A stretch of DNA of 64,000 nucleotides from Rummeliibacillus pycnus_A. Lineage in GTDB: Bacteria; Bacillota; Bacilli; Bacillales_A; Planococcaceae. Below the pieces are notes generated by a model, which had not been told where the DNA came from, made no database searches, and worked only from the letters and a program-made list of their open reading frames with translations. Shown piece by piece: positions 1-9,600 of this stretch (positions within the stretch are counted from its first letter, which is position 1; every line of letters begins with the position of its first letter). Location of the stretch: contig NZ_CP132291.1 in the NCBI RefSeq assembly GCF_044359855.1, forward strand, positions 3,224,001 to 3,288,000, read 5' to 3'. The position numbers were made by a program, and so were the translations under genes.

Positions 1-205
1 ATACTGAATAAGTCTATATAAAACGTATGATATTTAGTTTTTAGCGTTAAATATTTGTGTTTTTTGAGATATCAGTCACACGCTGAATTGACTTCAAGTT
101 AAGACGTAACAGTAAATTGGCTGAATTCGCGAGTGAATTATCAAAAAACGCAAGAAACGGCAACAACTCGAGAGTAATCAAAAAAGCAATTTCATGAAAC
201 AAAAA

Positions 206-246
206 ATACCCCATCCGTAAGATTGAAACTACTTCGGATAGGGTAT
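206..246 (-). terminator. Rho-independent terminator
   Basis: ATACCCcATCCG pairs with CGGATAGGGTAT (one mismatch). On the minus strand it is followed by a T run, so it closes the minus-strand gene ending at 275. The first 205 bases hold nothing I can assign. Confidence 0.75.
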
Positions 247-274
247 TTATATTTTAATAAGAGGATGGTATTAA

Positions 275-652
275 TCAAAGTGCAATCCCGCCTCTCGCAG
301 GCATCTTATCTATCTCTTCATGGTCAACATCGATCTTTTGCAAATCATCAGTTGGTTTCTCTAAAGGGTTACCATGGTTGGGCTGAGTTTTTTCTATATT
401 ATTAGAAACGTCTTTTTCTTGAGATAGTAAGTTTTCGATTTTGCTATCAATAAAATCCAGTGATGTGGTTAAGACAATCTTTAAATCTTCGAATGCCGAA
501 TTAAGGGTTGCCGGTGTAGAAGCAAATAACTCAACACTAGTTTTATTCCAATCATTGAGAGGAGTGGAAGGATTGTTCATAGTATAATACGATCCTGCTA
601 CAAAAGCTATGAAACATAAAAGTACCACACCGAATAACTTCTTAATCATCAT
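275..652 (-). CDS. Hypothetical exported or membrane-anchored protein
   Basis: I do not recognise this 125-residue protein. It begins MMIKKLFGV followed by a hydrophobic stretch of about 17 residues (signal peptide or membrane anchor). The rest is a polar, acidic, probably extracellular part. The ATG at 652 is preferred because an AGGAGG site lies five bases upstream; the in-frame GTG at 658 falls inside that site. It is a single gene with its own terminator, and divergent from the small genes to its right. Confidence 0.6.
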   Translation of the reverse strand: MMIKKLFGVVLLCFIAFVAGSYYTMNNPSTPLNDWNKTSVELFASTPATLNSAFEDLKIVLTTSLDFIDSKIENLLSQEKDVSNNIEKTQPNHGNPLEKPTDDLQKIDVDHEEIDKMPARGGIAL

Positions 653-857
653 TTCCACCTCCTTCTTTAAAAGCTAAATACATCCTTTCCAAAAAGAGGG
701 GAAATTATAACTAGGTGTTAGAATTAGGTAAGTAATACATATCATAATCAATAAAAAATGGTATCCAATCTAAAATTCCTTTCCAATAATAGAAAAACGT
801 TCTCATAAAAATTTTCTTTTGTGGAATTATAACAATACATAATATGGAGGTGATTCA

Positions 858-1145
858 ATGAATAATGACAATCTAAAAAAATCTACGAAGACTGAAACAG
901 GTGTAGAAAAAGTTATAGGAAAAGGCACATATCCAGGTACAACGAGCAACGCAATCAAATCGGTCGTTGCAGATTATGGTGGAACTGCTACATCAGCTTA
1001 TAGCCACCCGGTAAATTATAATAAGCCTCCAATTTTCTCATCAGGTGGTCTGTCTATCCACGAATCACAAGGGGGAAAAGTAGAACCTCATCCTTCTAAA
1101 AATGAAGAAAATGAGACATTCGAAGAGCAATTAGGTGCAGATTAA
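858..1145 (+). CDS. Small hydrophilic hypothetical protein
   Basis: A 95-residue soluble protein with no signal peptide or membrane segment, rich in Gly, Ser, Thr, Lys and Glu and probably largely unstructured. A GGAGGTGATT site seven bases upstream of the ATG makes it a credible gene. It sits 33 bp before a gamma-SASP-like gene and may be co-transcribed with it, so a spore role is possible; that is inference from position and composition only. Confidence 0.6.
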   Translation: MNNDNLKKSTKTETGVEKVIGKGTYPGTTSNAIKSVVADYGGTATSAYSHPVNYNKPPIFSSGGLSIHESQGGKVEPHPSKNEENETFEEQLGAD

Positions 1146-1178
1146 GACACTAGTTAGATGCACAATGGAGGTGAGTAA

Positions 1179-1451
1179 ATGAGTGGCAAGAAATATACAT
1201 CCGTAGGAACTGATATTGAGGAAGTAAAAAGACAGAATGCTGAATCTGGACCAACATATAATGAAATAAAAGAAATTATTGCGAATAGTGATGTAGGAGG
1301 TCCTACTAACGAAGTGCCAGATATCGATGAGCCAAAAAAGTATACATGGACTGGAACGGATATTAATGAAGTAAAAAGACTAAATGCCGAATCTGGTCCT
1401 AGCTATAATGAGATTTTTGAGATGCTTGATAAGGAATTAGAAGCGGAATAG
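1179..1451 (+). CDS. Gamma-type small acid-soluble spore protein-like, two repeats
   Basis: A 90-residue protein made of two copies of a roughly 30-residue unit, GTDIxEVKRxNAESGPxYNEI, at about residues 9-31 and 54-76. The pattern T-(D/N)-x-x-x-V-(K/R)-x-x-N-x-x-S recalls the repeats of gamma-type SASP (SspE family), which are amino-acid stores in Bacillales spores. A one-repeat relative is encoded at 13181-13375. The start has a GGAGGTGA site. The SASP assignment rests on motif resemblance; the tandem duplication is seen directly. Confidence 0.55.
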   Translation: MSGKKYTSVGTDIEEVKRQNAESGPTYNEIKEIIANSDVGGPTNEVPDIDEPKKYTWTGTDINEVKRLNAESGPSYNEIFEMLDKELEAE

Positions 1452-1498
1452 AATCCACTACTATCCCTACCACATTCAATTCGTTACATTTTAATTAG

Positions 1499-1534
1499 GC
1501 CTCTTATCTCTTTGGAGATTTGAGGCATTTTGTT
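1499..1534 (+). terminator. Rho-independent terminator
   Basis: GCCTC/GAGGC with an inner ATCTC/GGAGAT stem, followed by ATTTTGTTTT. It ends the small spore-protein pair. Confidence 0.75.
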
Positions 1535-1684
1535 TTGGAACTAAAATGGATTGACAGAAGTCTCCTCAATCATTTTCTTACGCTCCATCCTAATTGTCAC
1601 CGTTCAGCAGTATTTTTCATAGTATAAACTTAGATGCATACCTGATTTTGGTATTTTGTATTGTTAAGAACAAGGGGGAAAGAT

Positions 1685-3118
1685 ATGCCTGCGATTACAG
1701 GAGCGCAATACATTGATCGGATCAATAAGCTGAAAACGAATGTATGGATCGATGGAAAACAGGTGACGGGCAATATTTCGGAACATCCAGCGTTTAAGGG
1801 GGTAATGCAAAGCCAAGCAAGTCTTTACGATTTGCAACATGATGAAAAATTAAAAGAACTCATGACTTATCCATCTCCAACAACTGGTGAAGCGGTAGGG
1901 CTTTCCTTTTTAATGCCAAAGACGAAAGAAGACCTGGCAAAGAAAAGAGCAATGGTACAGCAGTGGGCTAGAGAGAGTAACGGAATGATGGGAAGAAGTC
2001 CAGATTATATGAATACGACGCTAATGACGCTCGCAGCTTCAGCACATTTGATGGAAGGAGAGGAGAATTGTTTTCCTGAGAATATTAGAAAATACTATGA
2101 ATATGTCCGTGATAATGATTTATCCCTTACTCATACTTTTATTGAACCACAAGTAGATAGAAGTTTAAACTATTGGGAAAGATCAACAGAGCCTATTTCA
2201 GCAAGTATTGTTGATAGAACGAATGAAGGATTAGTTGTAAAAGGAGCTCGTTTACTTGCAACTCAGGGCGGAATAACAGATGAAATGCTATTAGTATCAG
2301 CAGGTAAACCATATGATGATGAGAGTGGATTTGCATTCTCCATTCCTAGCAACAGCAAAGGACTTAAGTTTATTTGTAGAGAATCCTTTGTTGGAGGAGA
2401 TTCCAAATTTAACTATCCATTGAGCTCTCGCTTTGAAGAAATGGATACGATTGTTGTTTTTGATAATGTCGTGGTTCCTTGGGAACGTGTATTCTTTTAT
2501 GACAATATAGATGTTGCGCAGTCTTATCTTAACCAAAGTTCGTTTCAACCATTTGCATTGCATCAGGTTCTATCTCGACAGATTGTAAAAACCGAATTCA
2601 TGCTGGGTATTGTTCTGTCCATCATCGATTCAATCAATATTTCAATCTACCATCATGTGCAAGAAAAGGCTGCTGAAATCATGGTTGCGTTAGAAACTTT
2701 GAAGGCTTTAGTGATTAAATCTGAAGTAGATGCAAAAGTGAATGAATCTGGTTTAATGCAACCGGATTTCACCACACTTAGAATTGCCATTAATATTTAC
2801 CCTAAAGTATATCCGCGATTTACAGAAATTGTGCAGTTGCTAGGAGCAAGTGGACTAATGTCCATCCCTACAGAAAGCGCATTTCACTCTCCAATTAGAA
2901 AGGATTTAGATCAATACCTTCAATCCAAGGGGAATAATGCAGAAGACCGTGTCAAACTATTCCGCTTAGCATGGGATGCCACTATGAGTCCTTTTGGCAC
3001 ACGCCAAACACTATACGAACGCTTCTTCTTCGGAGATCCAGTGAGATTAACACTGGGGATTTATCAAGATTATGACAAAAAACCATATATTGAGCTCATC
3101 AAGAGAAAACTAGAATAG
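1685..3118 (+). CDS. 4-hydroxyphenylacetate 3-monooxygenase family oxygenase (HpaB/YoaI-like)
   Basis: A 477-residue flavin-dependent aromatic hydroxylase of the HpaB/PvcC family, close to the usual length (about 480). HpaB enzymes use reduced FAD from a separate reductase to ortho-hydroxylate phenols. The N-terminal ITGAQYIDRI segment, the RSPDYMN segment near residue 105 and the THTFIEPQVDRS segment near residue 150 are typical of the family. The ATG at 1685 follows a strong AAGGGGGAAAGAT site; the longer frame from 1661 includes that site and is rejected. No hpaC-type reductase is adjacent, so the reductase must come from elsewhere. The true substrate cannot be read from the sequence. Confidence 0.85.
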   Translation: MPAITGAQYIDRINKLKTNVWIDGKQVTGNISEHPAFKGVMQSQASLYDLQHDEKLKELMTYPSPTTGEAVGLSFLMPKTKEDLAKKRAMVQQWARESNGMMGRSPDYMNTTLMTLAASAHLMEGEENCFPENIRKYYEYVRDNDLSLTHTFIEPQVDRSLNYWERSTEPISASIVDRTNEGLVVKGARLLATQGGITDEMLLVSAGKPYDDESGFAFSIPSNSKGLKFICRESFVGGDSKFNYPLSSRFEEMDTIVVFDNVVVPWERVFFYDNIDVAQSYLNQSSFQPFALHQVLSRQIVKTEFMLGIVLSIIDSINISIYHHVQEKAAEIMVALETLKALVIKSEVDAKVNESGLMQPDFTTLRIAINIYPKVYPRFTEIVQLLGASGLMSIPTESAFHSPIRKDLDQYLQSKGNNAEDRVKLFRLAWDATMSPFGTRQTLYERFFFGDPVRLTLGIYQDYDKKPYIELIKRKLE

Positions 3119-3175
3119 CTGTACAAATAGCCTATCTGCTTACAAGATTTTAGACAGCAAATAAACCTACATTAA

Positions 3176-3207
3176 CCATCTGATCTCTACTAAATCAGAT
3201 GGCTTTT
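3176..3207 (+). terminator. Rho-independent terminator
   Basis: Perfect 9-bp stem CCATCTGAT/ATCAGATGG followed by CTTTTTCT, just after the HpaB-like gene. Confidence 0.85.
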
Positions 3208-3344
3208 TCTATGAGCGATTTTGCAATAAAAATAATGAGATAACAAAAATAATCCGTATCAATCATACATATATTGAATTTGACGATTTTCTTAAAATAA
3301 AAGCTGTATTTATATTTTAAAGGCAATTAAACAGCTTTAGTTGC

Positions 3345-3653
3345 ATGATCTTAAAACTTAATCTTAATAAAGATTGGATGATGAAAGTTATTGAAAAATC
3401 GCTTCTTCTTATTGTTATTTTGCGTCTACTGTCTGGAAGTATTGAAGTAACAGCAGCTTTGTTTATGCTAAAATTCAATAGTTTAGAAAAAGCTTTCTAT
3501 ATTAATACGATGCTTGCTTTAGTAGGGCCAACTGTATTAATTGTAACTACTGCGATTGCATTATTTGGACTAGCTGATAAAATTTCTGTGACTAGAATGA
3601 TTTGCCTCTTTGCAGGAATCACACTCATTCTTATTAGCTTAAATGCTAAATAA
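3345..3653 (+). CDS. yqhV: YqhV-like small membrane protein (DUF2619)
   Basis: About 90-102 residues with three hydrophobic segments (roughly residues 19-40, 55-75 and 83-98). The run ILRLLSGSIEVTAALFMLKF and the later ALVGPTVLIVTTAIALFGLADK match what I recall of Bacillus YqhV, a small integral membrane protein of unknown role in sporulating Bacillales. No good Shine-Dalgarno site precedes the first ATG; the internal MMKVIEK start at 3378 is an alternative. Function unknown. Confidence 0.6.
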   Translation: MILKLNLNKDWMMKVIEKSLLLIVILRLLSGSIEVTAALFMLKFNSLEKAFYINTMLALVGPTVLIVTTAIALFGLADKISVTRMICLFAGITLILISLNAK

Positions 3654-3691
3654 AAACATTTACAAATTTTTATCAATGAAAAGATATTGAA

Positions 3692-3735
3692 GGACGGATT
3701 CTACATTTAAAAAGAATCCGTCCCTTCATTTTTTT
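3692..3735. terminator. Bidirectional terminator
   Basis: Perfect 10-bp stem GGACGGATTC/GAATCCGTCC, followed by CTTCATTTTTTT on the plus strand. It sits between the converging YqhV-like and MFS genes. Confidence 0.85.
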
Positions 3736-3753
3736 AGAGATTAGCCTTCATGG

Positions 3754-4980
3754 TCAGTCACCGATTGATTCGACTTTTATATATTTGAGAACTAAAAATA
3801 ACAGAATCAGTCCTAACACGCCTGCCACAATATAACTCGTGTTTAGATAATTTTCCATCACGAGTGACATAATAGGAGGGCCAGCTGCAACACCAATATA
3901 TCTAGCGGAGCTGTAAAAAGAGGTGACTGTACCGCGCTCTTCTTTTTGAATATTTTCTGTAATGATTGCGTCGAGCACTGGAAGGAGTGCCCCTAACGCG
4001 ATTCCTGCGATACTTGTGACGATCAACAAAAGAGTTAAACTTTCCTTTGAAAATCCGACGAACACAATGCTTGCAGAGACAATGATTAAACAAATAATGA
4101 TTATTACCTTGATTGTTTTCAAATTCCCTTTAATTTTCCTTCCAGTTACGTACGAAGCGATACACAGCAATAATAAAGGAATTGCTAAAACAAATCCCTT
4201 TTTAACTCCTTTTATGTGATGCCCTTTTTCAAGATGCTCAGAAAGGAAAAATAGCATGCCAAATAGTACTAGCATAACGAAAATGCCATTTAGAAATACT
4301 ACAATTAGCCAACTACCATCTTGTTTGAACGTATTTTTGACCCTTTTCCAAAATTCTTTAAATGCTACAGGAGGCTCTTTTTCTTTTGGTGTTTTTACAA
4401 AGAAGAAGATCAAGATAATAGAGATTAAACTAAATGCTGATATAGAGAAAAACGGAAGAAACCATAAAAAGGCGGCAAAAGCTGAACCGAGAATGGGACT
4501 TAAAACTTTTCCAAATGTGTTAGATGTTTCGATAATTCCTAGAGTGGCGCTTGTTTTTTCATCGTCACCATTATACAAATCGCCAACGAGTGGTATAACA
4601 ATGGGCATAGCACCAGCAGCCCCCATACCTTGCAGTATTCTTCCTATAATGATCATTGTATAGGGATTTTCCATTTTCCATGAAGCTAAAGCAGCTATTA
4701 ATCCACCAATAATCGCGAAAAGTAAACTTGGTAGGATGACTATTTTGCGACCAAAACGGTCAGATAAATAACCAGCTACTGGAATGAGCAGGATGGCTGC
4801 CACTGAATAACTGGTAATTATCATACTTGATTGAAATGAAGAGATCCCCACTTTTTTTTCCAAGATGGGGAGAACGGGAATTAGCATAGAATTTCCAAGT
4901 GTCATAACAAGAGGAATTGAGGCTAAGCTGGTGATACACCATATACTAACCTTTTCCTCATTTCTATCGGCATTCTCCAT
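3754..4980 (-). CDS. MFS drug/siderophore exporter, YmfD-like
   Basis: A 408-residue major facilitator protein with about 12 predicted transmembrane segments. The loop GYLSDRFGRK between segments 2 and 3 is the MFS signature, and GRILQGMGAAG in segment 5 is the motif C typical of DHA1-type exporters. The N-terminal IWCITSLASIPLVM and NSMLIPVLPILEKK resemble Bacillus YmfD-type exporters, so extrusion of a siderophore or toxic compound is likely, but the substrate is inferred. An AGAGGTG site precedes the ATG. The gene follows the LysE-type exporter on the same strand, with 115 bp between them. Confidence 0.8.
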   Translation of the reverse strand: MENADRNEEKVSIWCITSLASIPLVMTLGNSMLIPVLPILEKKVGISSFQSSMIITSYSVAAILLIPVAGYLSDRFGRKIVILPSLLFAIIGGLIAALASWKMENPYTMIIIGRILQGMGAAGAMPIVIPLVGDLYNGDDEKTSATLGIIETSNTFGKVLSPILGSAFAAFLWFLPFFSISAFSLISIILIFFFVKTPKEKEPPVAFKEFWKRVKNTFKQDGSWLIVVFLNGIFVMLVLFGMLFFLSEHLEKGHHIKGVKKGFVLAIPLLLLCIASYVTGRKIKGNLKTIKVIIIICLIIVSASIVFVGFSKESLTLLLIVTSIAGIALGALLPVLDAIITENIQKEERGTVTSFYSSARYIGVAAGPPIMSLVMENYLNTSYIVAGVLGLILLFLVLKYIKVESIGD

Positions 4981-5095
4981 AAAAACACCTCTATATATTT
5001 TTCAATTAATATAGATATGGTTTCCAAAAGTACTGAATTTATGCTGTGCAAGGTTTATTATATTTTCGGTTAAAATACTTTTACGATGAGGAGAA

Positions 5096-5722
5096 TTAAA
5101 ATAGCGATTTATATGCTTGTATACCAAAATGAATGCCGAAACCAATCATAGAAATAGAAGATAAAGCAGATACGATGTTTAAAAACTTATAAGATAAAAC
5201 TTTTCTTGAACCGCTTGATAAAATTGCCATTATAAAATCCACCAATATTATACCCAACAATATAAATAGACTATAAAATGCTATTTCCAATCCACTTAGT
5301 CTCCCTGATCCACCTACCAAAACGGAGCCATAGATTCCTAGCCAAAAAAGAATTGTTAAAGGATTTAATAATGCGATAAGGAATCCTGATAGAAGTGAAT
5401 GTCTGAGACGCAACACTTTTTTAAAATTGGAATCAAGTTTAACTTTGTGCATTGTAAGTAAATTCTCAATCCCCGTATACAATAGAACAAAACAGCCAAA
5501 AGACCATAAAATGGTTTTGAAAACTGGATATTCTATGAAACGTCCAATGCCAAAGTACACTAAGAGCATATACGTTAAATCTGTGGCGATCGCTCCAAGA
5601 CTGAAAAACCAAGCGTGGAAAAACCCGTTTTTAATGCCTAAATTAAGCAAAGTAGCCTTTACTGGCCCAATAGGAGCAGCTAAAGAAACCCCTAAAAAGA
5701 AATAGGGAAATAAGGAATGCAT
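5096..5722 (-). CDS. LysE/RhtB family amino-acid exporter
   Basis: A 208-residue protein with about six transmembrane segments. The N-terminal LGVSLAAPIGPVKATLLNLG is the family hallmark, and ALLNPLTILFWLGIYG near residue 120 is the conserved mid-protein NP motif. LysE-type proteins export amino acids or their derivatives; specificity cannot be told. The start at 5722 (MHSLFPYF) is chosen because GGAGG lies ten bases upstream; the frame extends to 5773 without a ribosome site. Confidence 0.85.
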   Translation of the reverse strand: MHSLFPYFFLGVSLAAPIGPVKATLLNLGIKNGFFHAWFFSLGAIATDLTYMLLVYFGIGRFIEYPVFKTILWSFGCFVLLYTGIENLLTMHKVKLDSNFKKVLRLRHSLLSGFLIALLNPLTILFWLGIYGSVLVGGSGRLSGLEIAFYSLFILLGIILVDFIMAILSSGSRKVLSYKFLNIVSALSSISMIGFGIHFGIQAYKSLF

Positions 5723-5882
5723 AATCGTTTCCTCCGTTTTATAATGTTGTAATATCATATTCCGATGAGACAACCGCTACGACAAAGAAGGAAAAATATT
5801 CGTCGCCTTGATCAGAAACAATCGTGAAATTAGTGTTTGTTTGAACAATTAACAGAATATAAGTGTCTTGAAAAATATTGTG

Positions 5883-5910
5883 CCCCTAATCTATGAGATT
5901 AGGGGTTTTT
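5883..5910 (+). terminator. Orphan terminator-like hairpin
   Basis: Perfect stem CCCCTAATCT/AGATTAGGGG with a 3-base loop and TTTTT on the plus strand. No plus-strand gene lies upstream of it (the neighbouring gene is minus), so it may end an unannotated short transcript. Confidence 0.6.
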
Positions 5911-6031
5911 GTATAAAAGTATTTTAAGCATTGGTGGGATATAAAAACTTATGAAGGTTTTATAGAAGTTAGTATCTGATGTTTCATTAAAGATTATGTT
6001 GATGAATGGTAACTTAGTTAAGTTTGTTATT

Positions 6032-6403
6032 TGAATTAATTTCATAATGCAAAGTTTTGATAAAAAACACGAACATTAAATGGATCATTGTTATATGCCA
6101 TATCAATTAGAAAATTGTCCATGAAGCGGAAGATGGTGACTCCTCGAAAATGCATTCGCATTTTCTTCGTGCGGAGCGAATTCAAGGAAGCACATTCAAT
6201 GTCCTGCGACGAAGCTAGCGAAGCGATGCAGGAGCACAATGTTTTAGCTTCCGAGGAGGCTCAACGCTCGCTCAGCACGAAAGCGCCATCTGGAGCGGCA
6301 TACTAGTAAATACAGGGAATGAAATATTATCCGAATTATTGAGTTGCTTATTTAGAAAATATTCATATTTTTTTACTAGAAAAGCATTTATGAAATTGAC
6401 TCA
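6032..6403 (+). repeat. MITE-like element, copy A (type I)
   Basis: Bounded by imperfect inverted repeats: left TGAATTAATTTCATAATGC, right (reverse complement) TGAGTCAATTTCATAAATGC. The core from about 6124 is the GC-rich module GAAGATGGTGACTCC ... CGCCATCT, which can fold into a long hairpin. The right end lies 225 bp upstream of the subtilase start codon. Open frames inside it are not genes. Confidence 0.75.
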
Positions 6404-6627
6404 TTTTAATAGTGATTCTTTTGTATAAATTGATAAATTTCTATTGTTACATATTTTATAGTTTAGCTTCTTCTAAGCTCTACAATATTCACAATTTTTT
6501 AATAATATCTTAAAAGTTAGCATTTTTTAATAACTACCAAAATAAGATGTTATTAGATTCTTCTATTTATGAGAAAGGAGCGGGAGATTTATTTCACTTA
6601 ATAATTTTTAAAAAAGGGGAGATACGA

Positions 6628-9600
6628 TTGAAAAATAGTTGGGGATTAAGAAAGAGTGCCATTGCTGGTCTGATTTCATTATTGACCGTATCTAGTCTTC
6701 CGTTTAATGCAAATTTTGCAAAAGCGGAAGAAAGCAACGTGTTGGACGAGTTTTCAAAAATGAAAGAAGCAACAGAGAAAATTAGTGAAGCTACAAAGGA
6801 TTTTAAAGATAGTGACAAAGTGAGAGTAATTGTTGAGTTGAAGGGAGAACCAGCGATTACTTACTCTACCAAGCAAGGAGTTAGATTCAAAGACTTAAAA
6901 GAGTCTAAAAAAGATGAATTGATATCAAAAGTAGAAAAGCAACAAGATGAATTTATATCAGATGTAAAAGACGAAGATATTAGTTTTAAAGTTGAAAATC
7001 AATTTACTACAGTGGTTAACGGGGTCAGCGGGGAAGTAAAATATGGGGATATTGAGGATCTTGAAAAGCTAGATAACGTAAAAGACGTCAGTATCGTTAA
7101 TGAGTATGAAAGGCCCACAGAAAAACCTGAAATGCTATCAAGTAAAGAATTGGTCGAAGCCATGCAAACATGGAATGCTGGCTATGATGGCGAAGGGATG
7201 GTTGTAGGGGTCATAGATACGGGTATCGATGATACTCATAAAGATATGGTTTTGGATAAGAATAAGAAAATAAAATTAAGTAAGGATAAAGTTGGTACTC
7301 TTGTAAAAGACGCTAATCTTTCTGGTAGATTTTACTCTGATAAAGTTCCATATGGCTACAACTATGCAGATAAAAATAGCGAAATACTTGATCTTGGTCC
7401 AGATGCTTCAATGCACGGAATGCACGTAGCAGGTACGGTTGGTGCAAATGGCGATGAAACAGATGGCAAAGGGATTAAAGGGGTCGCTCCCAATGCACAA
7501 TTATTGGCGTTAAAAGTATTTGGTAATGACCAGGCAATGCCATCAACATTCGGTGATATTTATATTAAAGCAATAGATGATGGGATTATCCTTGGAGCAG
7601 ATGTAATGAATATGAGTTTAGGATCAACTGCTGGTTTCGTTGATTCGACTAGTTTAGAGCAACAGGCGATTGATCGTGCGGTTAATAATGGTGTGTTAAT
7701 GTCTATTTCTGCAGGTAACTCAGCTCAATATGGAGCGAATTATGGAAATCCATTAGCTACAAATCCAGATATCGGACTTGTAGGTTCTCCTGGCCTTTCT
7801 ACAAATTCATTGTCGGTTGCATCTATTGAAAATTCGAAAATTACTCTTGACCAACTAAATATGAAGATTGGTAATGAAACACTTCCAGTTGCATATAAAA
7901 CGCAATCTTCTCCATTACCTTTAGAAGTATTTGGAAAAGATACTGAAAAAGATGTTGTTTATGTTGGTGATGGTAGCCCTGCAGAATATAAGGATAAAAA
8001 TGTAAAAGGGAAAGTAGTTTTTGCAGTTCGAAATGCGAGTAATCCGAACTATACAGAAATCCAAAAACAAGCTGAAGCAGCAGGAGCAGCAGGTGTCATT
8101 ATCAAAGGTACTGCCGCACATGGAGATTATGTAAGTATGGCTCTAACTAATCCTACGATTCCATTAGTTTCGTTAGGGGTATCTGATGGTACTATGTTAG
8201 AAACAAAGATTAAAGCAGCAGGTGGAGTAGGTAAAGTAAATTTCACAGGTAAAATGACTACTGTGGTGAATGGCTCTGCAGGGAAAATTTCATCATTTAG
8301 CTCTTGGGGGGTTACACCAAGCCTTGAGATGAAACCTGAAATTACGGCTCCGGGTGGACAAATTTATTCGACATTAAATGATGATAAATATGGTGTTATG
8401 AGTGGTACCTCCATGGCAGCACCACACGTATCAGGTGGCTCAGCTCTAGTACTAGAGAAAGTTCAAGAAGCATTCCCGAATTTGACAGGAGCAGACAAAG
8501 TAAAACGCGCAAAAACATTATTGATGAATACAGCTAAAATTGTAACCGATTCTACGAATAATAATCTTCCTTATTCTCCACGTCAACAAGGTGCTGGTTT
8601 GATGCAACTGAATGCAGCCGTTACTACTCCTGTTTATGTTGAAGCAGAAGGTACACATGAAGGAAAAATTGAACTAAAAGAAATAAAAGATGATATGTTT
8701 TATATGACAGTTAAAGCAACTAATTTTGGTAAAGAAAATGTTTCTTATAAAGTTGATGCATCTGTCTTAACTGATGCGACTTCTGGTTCAGAAACGGCAG
8801 CAGTAAATGCTTTAAAAGAACAAATAGTTAAAGACGCCAAGATAACAATAGATAAGAAAAATATCACTATATTCCCAGGCAAAACTCAAGATATTACCGT
8901 TCAAGTCGATCTTTCAAAAGCAAAAGCTGCATTAGAAGCAATCCAAAAGAATGGATACTTCGTAGAAGGTTTCATCACCCTTACAAATGATTCTCAAGAT
9001 GTAGCGTATCCAAATCTTTCTGTTCCTTATTTAGGTTTTAAAGGAGATTGGAACAAACCACCTGTTCTAGATGCAACAAAATATGATACAGGTTCTTATT
9101 ATAACGTTTCTGGAATGGTGGATGATGAAGGATATTACCTTGGATACAATCCATTCAAAAAGACTTACAGTAAAGATAAAATCGCTATTTCACCAAATGG
9201 TGACGGTTTAAATGAAACTGTAACGCCGGTGTTGTCCTTCTTACGAAATAGTAAAACAGTTGAATACGCAATTACAGATGCTAGTGGTAAGGTATTACGA
9301 AAACTCCGTACGGACAAAGAACAGCGTAAAACTTATCATAATGGAAAAAGCAATGGCTCTATCTATTCATACAAACCTTTTTACACAGAATGGGATGGAT
9401 ATTTGAATAACAAGAAGGCTGCTGATGGTACGTACTATTACCAAGTAAAAACGCAAGTCGATCTTGCTGGTAAAGACAATCAAGTAACGAAGTTCCCAAT
9501 TATCGTTGATAATACAGCACCTGTTGTTTCAAGCATAGCATATAGTAAGAAGACGGGGATTCTATCATTCAATGCAACAGATGAAAAGGGTAGTGGATTG

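Noticed and set aside
6088..6306. Plus-strand ORF of 72 codons
   Set aside because: It lies wholly inside repeat copy A, has no ribosome site, and its composition follows the GC-rich hairpin.
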